A DNA stretch of 64,000 bases, taken from contig CAIIXF020000006.1 in assembly GCA_903813345.2 (NCBI GenBank), positions 39,938,848 to 40,002,847 of the forward strand, read 5' to 3'. How positions within the stretch are numbered: the first letter of the stretch is position 1; each line of letters opens with the position of its first letter. Positions 1-12,039 of the stretch are shown here, in pieces. The translations under genes were made by a program, and so were the position numbers. The stretch comes from Owenia fusiformis (lineage: Eukaryota > Annelida > Polychaeta > Sabellida > Oweniidae). The notes beneath the pieces are model-generated. The model ran no database searches. It had not been told where the DNA came from and worked only from the letters and a program-made list of their open reading frames with translations.

Positions 1-355
1 TCACCGCGAATGGCATGATTTCCTCGAGTCTCTTCAGTTGCAAGGCAACCATACTGGGACTGAATCGCGTCGTTCCACTACTGCCCTTGGCGGGGGCCCG
101 CTGCCATACTGTATGACTTCCGGGGTCTACTAAAGCACGTTAGTGGAGGAACCAACCACAGTCTCACAATCTGTCTCCGGCAAGAGCGGCCAGAGAACCA
201 ACCCATGCCAAGAGCCGGTAAACGGTTGGACCTTCGAACCGAGTGTCCGTAGTGCAATGATCAAAAACTCCGTACCTGGGGCTCGAACGCGGGACCTCCG
301 TATACCACTACGTTCGACCACGGCGTAACCCCCTAACCAATGAGGCCACACTGCT
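1..355 (-). repeat. tRNA-derived SINE-like sequence
   Basis: Read on the minus strand, the segment starts near 355 with tRNA-like internal promoter elements. A box-A-like TGGCCTCATTGG lies at 348-337 and a strong box-B match, CGTTCGAGCCC, at 289-279. Their spacing is tRNA-like, but the acceptor stem does not pair, so a working tRNA gene is unlikely. About 270 bases of more GC-rich body follow to the window edge. I did not identify the SINE family, and a tRNA pseudogene is the alternative. Confidence 0.5.
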
Positions 356-1057
356 TAGGTGTCAAAACTGCTCAAAAATGTAATAGTTATTTTAATATTT
401 TGCTTGGAACACGTACGTGCCTATAATAATTGTATTTTCTAAACTATTTGTTTGGAATCACTAATTTACTAATTACAAACAACGGCAATCACAGCCCACG
501 TGTGTAATTGGCTACTTCGCGTAAATGCGCCGTCTGAGATACCATATGCGACAGAACAAGAGGGAATTCGATTAAATAACATTTTACTTTTGAATCAATC
601 AATTTTCAGTGTCCACAAACATTTGAGTCTAATTGTTTCTATGTACAGTGATGTACAGTCACCACAACGCGACATTTTTGGAGCTAACGAAGTTCGCGTA
701 CTATTGTAAGTGTTCGAAATGTTCATGGATGGTTCCAACTTCCAATATTTTGGATCGATGTTTTTTACGGGTACTTGCTTTCGAGATATTTGCCGTGTTG
801 AAAGCATGCGTTGACTTGATACTGAACTAATTACAAAATTACATAAAATGCAATCGAGTTCACGTTAAATCTAGCCCATTGGCCCTATTTGGTCAAATGC
901 AATTTTTAAATGTAGCAGGACTCGTATGTTCGAGGGTATAGTTACATCTCTATACACACAGTGTTTATGGCTTACCGATATGAGGTAATTAATAAGACAT
1001 TTGGCCAAACAAGCCACTAATCGGCTAATGGTGTTCCTGAGTAGGTTTCGATTTCTA
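356..1057. other. Unassigned AT-rich sequence
   Basis: No coding exon, RNA gene or clear repeat structure was seen here. Confidence 0.4.
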
Positions 1058-1806
1058 TGACGTGTCGCAAAAAGGTGGCGCATTTGTTTTTTAAGGGTTT
1101 CGCGTGAATGTAACTTGTATCTGGCAAATATCCCCTGTTGACACGTTACATTTTGAATTATTTTTCGTCTTTAAAAGCTCATAACTCAAACAATATATGA
1201 CTATTATACTTATTTTTCGTTTTGATAAAGGTAGATTGAAGTTTTATTTCAAAGGATGAATTTTAGTAAGCGTCCCATATTGTGACGTCATAGAGTTTGA
1301 AAAATATAATATGTTGACAGCGACCTTTTTTGCTCATTTTTTGTTACCTTCACCTTTTCAGGTGTACATTAAACAAAAAATACGAGATCAATTTTTAATA
1401 AATCATACATGATTATTTTGCTCTTAAACTCTAGTTTATTAATAAATAGTTGGTTTTGTTCACAAAAGTATGTGTTTTCTGTTTTATGTGGAAAAGTGGA
1501 GGACGAAAGGTTTTCAAAATTCATTAAAAAGGGATAATTACGCCATTCGCCTATTTTCAAGCACATCAACACGTATATTTATTTCACCTAAAATATCAAT
1601 TGATTCGTGTTTTATGATGCTCCTACTCCATTGTTAATACATATACGATATCAGAGTTATTCGCCTTGAATATTTTGAGATATAGAGGCAAATGTGGAGG
1701 ACGAAAGGATTTCCATATGTGTACATTTTTGAAAAAATGTCACATTCTGTGGTGTTAAAAAGCGAAAATGTGTAACAATGCGTGCGCGACCTTTTTGCGA
1801 CACGTC
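1058..1806. mobile_element. MITE family A, copy 1 (TA target)
   Basis: Terminal inverted repeats begin GACGTGTCGCAAAAAGG and are flanked by TA at 1056-1057 and 1807-1808, as expected for Tc1/mariner-type transposition. There is no coding capacity. A second copy in the opposite orientation lies at 46373-47248 and shares the subterminal and internal sequence. Confidence 0.75.
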
Positions 1807-1810
1807 TATT

Positions 1811-3584
1811 CATTTACGATCATATATTGACGTTATCTATTAAAAAATCCGACTGGGAATCTGGTTCGCGTTCTTCGTCACATTATCTTCCTTTGTTACG
1901 ATGGATCTTGGACATATATATTGGGTATTTTGAATTAAAGAATAAGAGTTATAGATATTGTGTTCTATATATGGCATGATCCATACGTCATTGAATTCGG
2001 ATCTGCCAGGAGCACAAAATATCCCAGAATTCACATCCATGTAGATGTGGTCCTCTTAAGGTTTATCTCAATATATGGATGGGTTCCTCATTGAATTCCA
2101 GGGCGTTACCCCTCTTGGGTCACCAGAAAGTCACTTTCATACGTATATATACGTCAGTTCACGAAATAATGAGGAAAAGAGCTCATAGAAATATGAACCC
2201 ACTGCTGTACGCTATTGAGTTTCAGCATCAATGGCGAGTTTGGATTTTAATTGATTGACAAAAAGCCAAAGTTGATCAGTTGAACTTTATTTGGTCAACT
2301 CAGACAGCAAGATAAGGTGTGAATTTAATGTTGTATGGCGACTCATCGTTATCACGTCTGACAAATCAGAAAATTGTTGAAATGACTGCAGGTCTTCTCC
2401 AGTCAATTGTTTTAACTTTGAATGAGTAGTATTTCTGCTCTGCATGTCTAAGTTGACCCAAAGTTTTCTTTGCAACTTGTATTTTTAATTATGTTTGTAT
2501 TTAATTATAACAGTACCTCGGCCCTCGTTGTGTATGTTAATAGGAATTAAGTAATATGATTATAGAAACCTTTAAACCTTAAACTTCCTTTTTACAGATC
2601 TGAACCTGTCCTTTCAGCTTTCTGATCACATTGTTTAAGTAGCTTTTATCCAGTTTTCCCTGGGATCTTTTCGCATTTCCCCCATTTTTAGCCACTTTCA
2701 TCGAGACACTGTTTGAACAATAGCGCGCACTTTACTCGTGATACCTGACAGTACACGTGGTGCAATGTGGGTCACCGGAACATGCATTTTCAGTCAAAAC
2801 AACGTGCATTTCAGTCATAATAACGTGCATTTTCAGCCATGTTTAATAATTTAAGCCCAACACTAGGTGCATTGTGTGCTGAATCATTTCTTAAAAAGGT
2901 GTTGTTTCAACCGTTGCACGAGTTTCGCAGAGTGGAATGAATCAGCCACAATGCATCGAGTCTTGGGCTGAAATTCTTTTCACACATTGCTAAATTTTTT
3001 CTAAGAAATCACCTGCAAGAACATATTTTCAATGGATATTTTTGCAGGTCATGTGGCAAAGCATCAATTTTAAGGGCAACCATTCAACAAATGACCTTTG
3101 TTGGTTAGTTGGTTTTATAATGCAGTGCATTATGCAATAGAGTCATTCCGTCGGTGTGCATGAATGCCTTATTAGTTTTAGACTCAAGATGTGTTTATTA
3201 ATGAAGTTGACAATAAATATACCGGTATATATATATTTTTTTGATTTATTATAGGTTAACACATTTAGTTTAAAACCTCTAAATATTGGTTTCACCATAG
3301 AATGTTTATAAATGAGGGCTGAGAATTGCCAACCTACATGTAAGAACAAAACTTTTTTTTGAGATATATGAACAAAGAACAATTAGGATATCTAGGTCAA
3401 CAAACAGGCAGCCCATGATATTGGTTTTATTCCAAGGGTTATATAGTGTGTACGAGTATCTGACCTTGGGAAATCATTCCTCGAACAGATACCTATGTAG
3501 GCCTATACTAGCGTTATAAATTGGTCCCATCGATAATTCTAATACTATGAACTTCATAACCGATAATCTTGATTTATTTTTCAG
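1811..3584. other. Unassigned sequence; last part is intron of the TGF-beta gene
   Basis: No exon was recognised. The 3' end is intronic, because a polypyrimidine tract and AG at 3583-3584 precede the TGF-beta exon. Upstream prodomain exons are probably outside the window or too diverged to recognise. Short repeated phrases (AACGTGCATTTTCAG and variants, about 2785-2840) occur. Confidence 0.4.
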
Positions 3585-4489
3585 ATATTGAGACCGTTCG
3601 ATGTAAGTTCTACACGGGTGCGATGCTAACGCAACCACGAAGAATTGAATTGAAGATCATCAGCGAGATCTACAAATACGTTCGTTCGTTCAGTGCTGAT
3701 GTCATCAGGTGTAGAAAGGATGGCGGATGCGAAACAACAACGGCAGTTCTGTCACGTGATGTCTCCGGTAGTGACGACAGCCCGAGAATCGCTGTTTTCT
3801 ATTTATCTAAGTTGAAAGAGATTATCACTTTCCTGAATCCGAAAGATCTTGATGACTATCTATCATTGACTGTGAGTATACACAAACTAGGGCGACAGGA
3901 GTCACTCGAGGCGGAGATGTGGATATTTTACAACACAGAAGACGACCTTTTGCCCCAATCTAAATTTCCACCCGATTATTCAGTGTCTAACTTCGACGGG
4001 ATACAGTCGGGTAAAAAAACAATCAAAATGGCGGATAAGTTGCAAAAGTCACCACGAAATCTAAAGCGTGTTTCCAGAGGACGCAGGAGAGATCTTTATC
4101 GCTCCATACAAGCGGTGAAGAATGAGTTTTCCAACTTTACGCTAAGTCTTATCCGTGCCAGTGAAACTGTCAAAACGTCAGACTATTGCAGGCGCCAAAT
4201 ACACATGGTCGATTTAAGAAATGTTTTCAACGATACCTTCTCCTCAACTGCGATGGTTGACATAGGGCGTTGTAGCGGAAAATGTAACATCATTCCCAGC
4301 CCCACTCTCATTTCTATGAACGCCATGATGAGAAACAGGAACGCTTGGAAAAGTCAAAGTAACGAGTTTGAGGGACAGTTATGCTGTGTTCCTGTAGTAC
4401 TAGATAGTTTCCACGTTATTACCATCAAAGGACAATGGCCATCTAGGCACATTCTCAACGCTAATGTTACTCAATGTGGCTGCCTATGA
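3585..4489 (+). CDS. TGF-beta family ligand, last exon (partial gene)
   Basis: The exon opens after the acceptor TTATTTTTCAG at 3584 and reads to TGA at 4487-4489, giving about 301 residues. The first ~165 residues are prodomain-like. A dibasic RGRRR furin-type site at about 4076-4090 would release a mature domain of about 132 residues. The mature part holds all seven knot cysteines in family order: C-R-R near its start, CSGKC, the CCVP pair and the terminal CGC. The CC pair keeps the cysteine that normally makes the intermolecular disulfide, so a secreted dimer is expected. The domain lacks the usual Trp after the first cysteine and is very diverged; the VDLR and CCVP context is loosely reminiscent of AMH-like ligands. 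Subfamily is not assignable by eye, and upstream exons were not found. Confidence 0.88.
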
Positions 4490-4604
4490 AAAGACAAACT
4501 GCGTTGGAATTGTACAATCAAATCGTCAAGTTGATTGAACAGTTGCCCCGTGTTCCTGTATAGCTGACGCACAAGATTGCGTTTTAAAGCGATGTGCAGA
4601 TGAA

Positions 4605-5013
4605 GGTCAGGGTGCATGATGGGAAATTTTCTGCATTCCTCTATTGTGACACTTTATTTTTCAAACAAGAATCACTCCTTCACCACATTGTCTATATCGT
4701 CCAGTTTTGCACAAAGAGTGCACCTACGTGCCTAGAAAAGACTAAGAGAAGAATGTTTTGATGAAGTGAATGAAAGACAAGAAACTTCAGTGAAACAATT
4801 CAGAAAATTTGCAGAATTTTTGTCACTGAATTTTCTCGTTTTTAAACATTTTACAAAACAAATTTTCTCACAAGTCTTTTCTAGGCACATAAGTGCACTC
4901 TTTGTGCAAATCTGGAACATGTAGACAATGTGGAGAAGGAGTAATTCTTGTTTGAAAAATAACATGTGACTCAATTGAGGAATGCAGAAAATTTCCCAAC
5001 ATGCACCCTGGCC
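4605..5013. mobile_element. Palindromic MITE, TTAA family, copy 1
   Basis: The two ends are long inverted repeats starting GGTCAGGGTGCATGATGGG, so the element is nearly a perfect foldback. The flanking TTAA is decayed here but intact in the sister copy at 11615-12018. It has no transposase. TTAA targets fit piggyBac- or Kolobok-type elements. Confidence 0.75.
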
Positions 5014-5129
5014 TTACTTTCAAGAATTGCACTTGATCCAGGACTGATAGTGTAAAGGATTGAATTGTTTTTATAATTGCTAGATCATCATGCTAAATAC
5101 TTTTGGTGATTCGTAATGACTTATGATTG

Positions 5130-7560
5130 TAGCGTTCAAACAGTATGGTGTCCACATTTTGATTTTTCAGTGGTCGATTATTTGAAGCCTGAATCAAGCG
5201 AAGATTATGTAATGTAAACCATACTTTGACCTTTCAATTCCTGACGATTTGAAAGATTGAAAAACTAGTATAATGGTGACCATACTTTGTCCTTTCATTG
5301 TCTGGTGATTGGGAAGGTTCTTGTATAATAATAAATTGAGACCGTACTTTCAGTTTTCAATGACTAATGGTTTTGAAGGCAGTAATATATTGAAGACCAT
5401 AATTCCATCTTTCAGAGATTGATGATTTTGAAGGTTGTAATGCAATGGAGACCATACTTTAATTTAAAAGTAAATAATGGAGACAACACGTTTAACTTTC
5501 AATGACTGATGATTGGGATGGTTGTAATATAATGTAGACCATACTTTGATTTTCAATGATTAATGATTGATAAACTGGAGACCATACATAGACATTTCAG
5601 TGACTTATGCTTTGAAAGGTTGTTATATAATGTAGACCATGCTTTTACATTTCAATGAATGATAATTGGGAAAGTTGCAATTTAACAAAGACCATACTTT
5701 GACCTTTCAGTGACTTATGATTTGGAAGGTTGTAACATATCGGAGACAACACTTTGACCTTTCAATGACTGACGATTGGGAAGGTTGTAATATAATATAG
5801 ACCATACTTTCACCTTTCAGTGACAGATGATTGGGAATATTTTGATATATTGGACCTTTATATACTTTGACCTTTCAGTGACTTATGATTGGGAAGGCTG
5901 TAATATAACATAGACCATACTTTGACCTTTCAATGACTAATGGTATAGAAAGTTGCACTATAACGGGGACCATACTTTGACCTTTCAATGACTAATGGTA
6001 TAGAAAGTTGCACTATAACGGGGACCATACTTTGACCTTTCAATGACTAATGGTATAGAAAGTTGCACTATAACGGGGACCATACTTTGACCTTTCAATG
6101 ACTCATGGCTGGGAAGGCTGTCATATAACGGAGACTATACTTTGACCTCCCAGTGACATAATTTGGAAGGTTGAACCATAACGTAAAATAGACCATACTT
6201 TGACCTTTCAATGACTCATGATTTGGAAGGTTGTACTATAACAGATTTATGATTGGTAAGGTTGTCATATATCGGAGACCATACTTTTACATTTCAATGA
6301 ATGATAATTGGGAAAGTTGCAACATAACAGAGACCATACTTTGACCTTTCAGTGACTTATGATTTGGAAGGTTGCAATATAACGGAGACAATACTTTGAC
6401 CTTTCAGTCACATGATTTGGAAGGTTGTTATATAAAAGAGACCATATTTTGACCTTTCAATGACTGATGGGAAGGTTGTAATATAACGGAGACCATACCT
6501 TGACCTTTCAGTGACATGATTTGGAAGGTTGTGCTATAACGGGACCATACTTTGACCTTTCAATGACTTATACTTGGGAAGATTGTAATATAACGGAGAC
6601 CATACCTTGACCTTTCAGTGACTTATGATTTGGAAGGTTGTAATATAACGGAGACCATACTTTGACATTTCAGTAACTAAGGATTTGGAAGGTTGTGGTA
6701 TTAGGGAGACCATACTTTGACCTTTGAATGACTGATGGTTTGGACGGTTGTGAGATTATGGAGATTACATTTTGCCCTTTCAATGACTGATAATTGGGAC
6801 AGTTGTAATATAACAGAAACAATACTTTAACCTTTCAGTGACTTATGATTTGGAAGGTTCTAATATATTGCAGAGACCATACTTTGACCTTTCAATGACT
6901 GATAATTGGGAAAAAAGTGTAATATAGTTTATTAGTTTAGTTTATTTATTTATTTATAGTGGTCAGTCTTACAATTATATAATAATTAATTATAATATAA
7001 CGGAGACCATACTTCGACTTTCAACGACTAATGATTGATAAATTGGAGATCATACTTTGACCTTTCGATGACTGATAATTTGGAAGGTTGTAATATGATG
7101 TAGACCATACTTTGACATTTCAATGACTGATGCTTCGGAAGGTTGTAACATATTCGAGACCATACTTATCCCTTTCAATGACCGATAGTTGGTAAGGAAA
7201 GGCTGTAATATATCGGAGACCATACTTTGACCTTTCAATGACTGATGATTGAAAAAATTATTGGAGGTGATACCTGAGCATTTTAATGAATGGTCATCGG
7301 GGAGGCTGTAACATAATGCAGACAGCACTTTAACCTTTCAATGACTGATAATGGGAGGGTTGATATTCAAAGGGGACCACATTTTGATAATGGGAAGGTT
7401 AATATTTAATGTGGACCACATTTCGATCTTTCAGAGACCTATCATTTAGGTTTAAATGTATTGTAGACCATACTTTAACCCAAATCACTGTGATAATGAC
7501 AACTTTCAATTACAGATAATGAGAAGAATGTGATTATAATGGTATATTGACCATACATAG
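5130..7560. repeat. 55-bp minisatellite, block 1
   Basis: About 40 degenerate tandem copies of a 55-56 bp unit are present, with core phrases GACCATACTTTGACCTTTCA and GGAAGGTTGTAATATAACGG. Three consecutive copies at about 5926-6095 are identical and exactly 55 bp. Some copies carry TTTGACCTTTCAG, which looks like a 3' splice site. The array starts downstream of the TGF-beta exon. Another block of the same family lies at about 47990-49190, and scattered remnants lie at 8400-9400. Confidence 0.9.
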
Positions 7561-7585
7561 TGTCCCGGATGTAAAGATACAAATA

Positions 7586-8405
7586 CTGTTCTCCCGGTAA
7601 TTTTCGCGTGGTACCTTATTTTGCGCTTTTGCTACTTTCCGAAGATTCGCATAATACGAGGGGTGATCAATAAGTAATGGACGCTTTTTTACACAAATAC
7701 TTTTTATAGACCAATCCCTTTGATTTTCCTACAAGTGATACATCATTCAATTATCTATCAATCCCGGGGTACCTGTATCTCCTTCACGGAAATAAGGATA
7801 TATCAACATGTATTATATATTTTGTCTTCAAATCTTCAGAATTGATAGATAATTGAATGATGTATCACTTGTAGGAAAATCGAAGGGATTGGTCGATAAA
7901 AAGCATCTGTGCAAAAAAGCGTCCATTACTTATTGATCACCCCTCGTATAATAGCCGCGAAATTCGAAAATTTCTAATTTTTTCACGAAATATAATAGTC
8001 GCGAAATTCCTGGGAATTTATTTCACTCAATGTTGATGATAGTTCCGTCCAGTATTTGGCGATTAAAGGTTGGGAGGTTACTGTATTCTTACATTCGGCT
8101 TCTGGAAGATCATTATTAAATGAACATTCTCACAAAATTGCTCAAGATGAAAGGCAATAATGGCTGACATTGAAGTTGAAAGCGTGGTATTGCATGACAA
8201 TCCCACTAAAACTGTTAAAACGTGCTAAACTAATCACCAACCTAAATAAAAGAAGCATGACACATTTTGAGAAGTGAGCTACAGTGAAAATTAATAGCCG
8301 CATATTTTCAAAAATCTAAAATTTAGCGAAATATAATATCCGCGAAATTTCAAAATCGCAAAATTGCGAAATATAATAGGGTCAAATATTAGTGGGAGTA
8401 CAGTA
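7586..8405. mobile_element. Probable MITE with nested mariner-type MITE
   Basis: Diverged ends (TACTGTTCTCCCGGTAATTT against the reverse complement of the right end near 8405) suggest one element. Its interior repeats phrases such as CGAAATATAATAGCCGCGAAA. The mariner-type MITE at 7657-7946 sits inside. The boundaries are uncertain. Confidence 0.35.
7657..7946. mobile_element. Mariner-type palindromic MITE
   Basis: A foldback element of 290 bp with TIRs beginning CGAGGGGTGATCAATAAGTA, flanked by TA at 7655-7656 and 7947-7948. The TIR resembles mariner ends. The arms pair over more than 100 bases. There is no coding sequence. Confidence 0.85.
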
Positions 8406-9458
8406 CTCTAATTTTGAGAGATTTCCTTAAAAGATCGTTAAATGGCAATATATTCTTGAAATGATAAAGTTATGGTTGTTATAGTTGTTATAGTTTGTGA
8501 TGGTTTAACCAAAATGATGACCACAATTTACTTTTCACACATGGATGATGGGGAAGATGGAATATAATTCTACTTTCACCTTTAAGTAACTGATGGTTTG
8601 AAGTGGGACGGTTGGAATATTATGGAGACCACATTTCGAACTATCAGTGACTGATTGTTTGAAGGTTCAACCGTCACACGGAACTGAATTGTTTTAGTGA
8701 GTGATGATGGGCGTGATGTATAACATATTGAGCAAATTTATATAACAATAAAAGGGACTATTCCCTGGCCTTTAAGTAACTGATAGTTATAAGTGGGAAG
8801 ACTGGAATATTATAGAGACCGAACATTTGCCTTTCGATAATCAATGATCGGAGGTTGAGATATAATGGTTACAGCATTTTGACCTTTCAGTGACTAATCG
8901 TTTGATGTTTTGACCTAGTTCAACAAGTTAAACCCAATACCACGGCTTTCATTTATTAATCTGAATGTTCTTGTAGCCGTGATTGGGTTTAACTTCCGTG
9001 CTATGCTTTCATCTGTTGCAAATTCTCACTATCAGTTATTAATCAAACGCGCATGGAATTACATGCGCTGCTATAGACCACCATTAATCTTTTTTGCATT
9101 TAGGGCCGAATAGGCACGGACGTTAAACCTAGGGCGGGCCACAAGATATGTCAGATAAGAAATGAGGCCCAGACTAGGTTTAACTTGTTGAACTAGTTTT
9201 GACCATGATGGCTACCATATACTGGTATTTAGGATTTTTGGAATATAATGAGAAAGACACACTGATATTCAGTGAATGATGCTTGGACTGAAATGAGGTC
9301 AAAACATTGTACTTTCAGTGATTGATGTGGGGAGGTTGAAATATAATGGTGGCCATATTTCGATCTTTCTGATAGTAGGAAGGCTGAAGTTTAATGATAG
9401 AACGCTTTTATTACAGCACTATAATTTTCCAAAACTCAATAAAGTTTCTATACAATGA
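8406..9458. repeat. Degenerate 55-bp repeat remnants
   Basis: Diverged fragments of the 55-bp family recur (for example GACCTTTCAGTGACTAATCG near 8880). They are interrupted by the MITE at 8915-9196. Confidence 0.5.
8915..9196. mobile_element. Short MITE with CTAGTTCAACAAG ends
   Basis: Inverted repeats CTAGTTCAACAAGTTAAACC at both ends enclose 282 bp. The element splits a TTTTGACC phrase of the 55-bp repeat, so it inserted after the array formed. No coding sequence. Confidence 0.65.
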
Positions 9459-9479
9459 TTGTGCTTACAGCTACTTATT

Positions 9480-9745
9480 CATTGTAATTTCACTTCTAAA
9501 TTATGTGGAATAGAGCAACGAAAGTGTTGCAGCTTTGAACAGCTTTTAGTACTTTCTCACCAATTATATCTTCGAACATATTCATTTCATGATTATGTAA
9601 TATTGACCTACTTATTATTTACACAAGTCTTTAAACATGTGTGTAAGTTATAAGTAGGTCATATATTACGTTATTATGAAATGAATAAGTCCGCTGATAC
9701 AATTGGTCAGAAAACACTAATTGAAACTGTGAATGTTCATACATT
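9480..9745. repeat. Inverted repeat (foldback)
   Basis: Two arms centred near 9630 pair over most of the interval, with TTGACCTACTTAT on one side and its complement on the other. It is probably a MITE whose ends I cannot fix. Confidence 0.5.
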
Positions 9746-11610
9746 CTATTCCATACATTCATTAGGAGCTAAGGAAAATCGTTTAGGAAGTTTCGACGAA
9801 ATGGATGGTTTGCTAAACCTAATAAGTACGGCAATCCAGGCCAAATTGAAAAGAAAATAGAGAGTGAGAGAGAGAATGAGAATAATAAGTTAAATATGAG
9901 CCTGGCCATAGTAAAATCAGTCTTATCACAAAAATTAGAATTGTGCTACAAAATGAGCTAAATTTAAATCCAACTTTTTGGTCTATATATGCAAGGAAAA
10001 ATTAGTAAGACACAAGCCGTGGCTCATTTGGAAGGTCATTTTGTGCTTTTTAAGGAAAACAAAAAATCAGAATATTGAAAAAATCTGTGATAAGACTCCT
10101 TTTCCCGTGGCCTGGCTCATATTTTGCAAAGGTATAGCTTGTATAATAATAGGTAACCCTGAATGGTGAAAATATAAATTTTGCATGGTTTATTTCTATT
10201 TCAAGCATAAGATGACCAGAACAAAGCAAACATATTTGAGTTTTTATTAATTGTTTTCATTATAACACGAAGAAGGTTAAAATTATTGTGATATTTTACT
10301 TACTGCATTAAATGTATTTTGTCATTACTTTTGATTGAAGAAATAAATAAATAATTACACGGATCAATAATAAAAAAAATATCTCAATTATTTATCATTT
10401 AAGCCATATACAATGAAGAAATAATTTTTCAAGTGCGAAAATTATGGTTACCCTGTAATATAAAATGTCATATGAAAAATGAAGGTCATCCCTTCAATCT
10501 ATTTCCACAGATTTTATGAATAGTTTACATTTTTCTATATTATGCTATTAAACGGGAGGGTGATTTTTTTCTCGTCAAAATATTTATATTATCATTACGA
10601 ATCATTTCTGTGAGTTTCAAGAAAATCGCCCCAGTAATTTTTCTCATTGGGCTCCATTATAAAAATTGAACGCAGTAAAAATTTGCATAATGGGTTGTTA
10701 GTTAATGCTATGGTATTGAAAATTAAAAGCAAAAAAGAACAAAGAAAAATTGCCATGGGCAAGTTACTTACACGTGTGTTTATAATGGAATATCCGGTGG
10801 GGTATGGTTGCTTACCGTGATAATGGGAAGGTGGGGTGGTGCGACAAAAACAACGAGCAGTAAGAGAACATGAACAGAAACTTGATCAGTCACTTATTGG
10901 ATCCAGAACGAGGCTATGATATTAGTGACGTCACATTTAAAGAAAAACAATAATTTTAGTATTACATGAATATATGACGGTGACTATTAATTGACCTTTG
11001 TACGAATGATGGTTGGATGCGGTATATGAACATCAACCCATAATGCTTACTGAAAAGAAAAGAAAACACAAAAATGAATAGATCTATGAAGACTGGATAC
11101 TTCCAATTCCTCATATTTCACATCACTCATGAGGATGAATTCCATTTACCTTGCTTGTACAGTTTTCTAATCAAAGCATGGTTAGAGCATAGTTAAATGA
11201 TTCGGCTAAAAAAGTACATATTTACAAAAGTATATTTTTTACTAAATATGTAAAGTTTTTGTAAGGGTATAAACTCCACTGAGATAATTGCGGTTGAACG
11301 GTACACTGAATTGAGGATAACCGAGGCCAGTGAATCAAATACAAATGGTTTTATACAATATACAATGTACTTCAGAGGAGAAATCATTGACTTGAGTTGA
11401 TCTATCTATCCAGTGTACCTCCGTGTACCTCATTTATACAGTGTACTGTGCCAAGATCTCAGTGGACTTTACAGATAAAATTGAAATAATAGTAGTCAGA
11501 TTAAAAATTCGATTAGTTGCAATTTATTATTGATGGATAAACAAGTCAGTGTTTTACTGGTAAGTTTTCTTTGTAATTGATTTGAGGTAAGTGTATTTTG
11601 TCTATTTAGT
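9746..11610. other. Unassigned AT-rich intergenic sequence
   Basis: No exon, RNA gene or clear repeat was recognised. Confidence 0.4.
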
Positions 11611-11614
11611 TTAA

Positions 11615-12018
11615 GGTCAGGGTGCATGATGGGAAATTTTCTGCATTCCTCTATTGAGTCACATCTTATTTTTCAAACAAGAATCACTCCTCCCCCATAT
11701 TGTCTATATCTTCCAGTTTTGCACAAAGTGTGCCTAGAAAAGACTTGTGAGAAGAATGTTTTGATAAAGTGTATAAAAAACAAGAAAATTCAGTGAAAAA
11801 ATTCAGAAAATTTTCAGAAATTTTTTTCACTGAATTTTCTCGTTTTTTAAACATTTTACAAAACAAATCTTCTCACAAGGCTTTTCTAGGTACATAAGTG
11901 CACGCTTTGTGCAAACCTGGAAGATGTAGACAATGTGGGGAAGGAGTTATTCTTGTTTGAAAAATAACATGTGACTCAATTGAGGAATGCAGAAAATTTC
12001 CCGACATGCACCCTGTCC
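11615..12018. mobile_element. Palindromic MITE, TTAA family, copy 2
   Basis: Same family as 4605-5013, with GGTCAGGGTGCATGATGGG ends. The target duplication TTAA is intact at 11611-11614 and 12019-12022. It lies immediately next to another TTAA-flanked palindrome. Confidence 0.85.
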
Positions 12019-12039
12019 TTAAGGTGCCATGATATTTAA

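Noticed and set aside
279-348. Functional tRNA gene at the left edge
   Set aside because: A and B boxes are recognisable, but the acceptor and anticodon stems do not form properly, so a SINE head or pseudogene is more likely.
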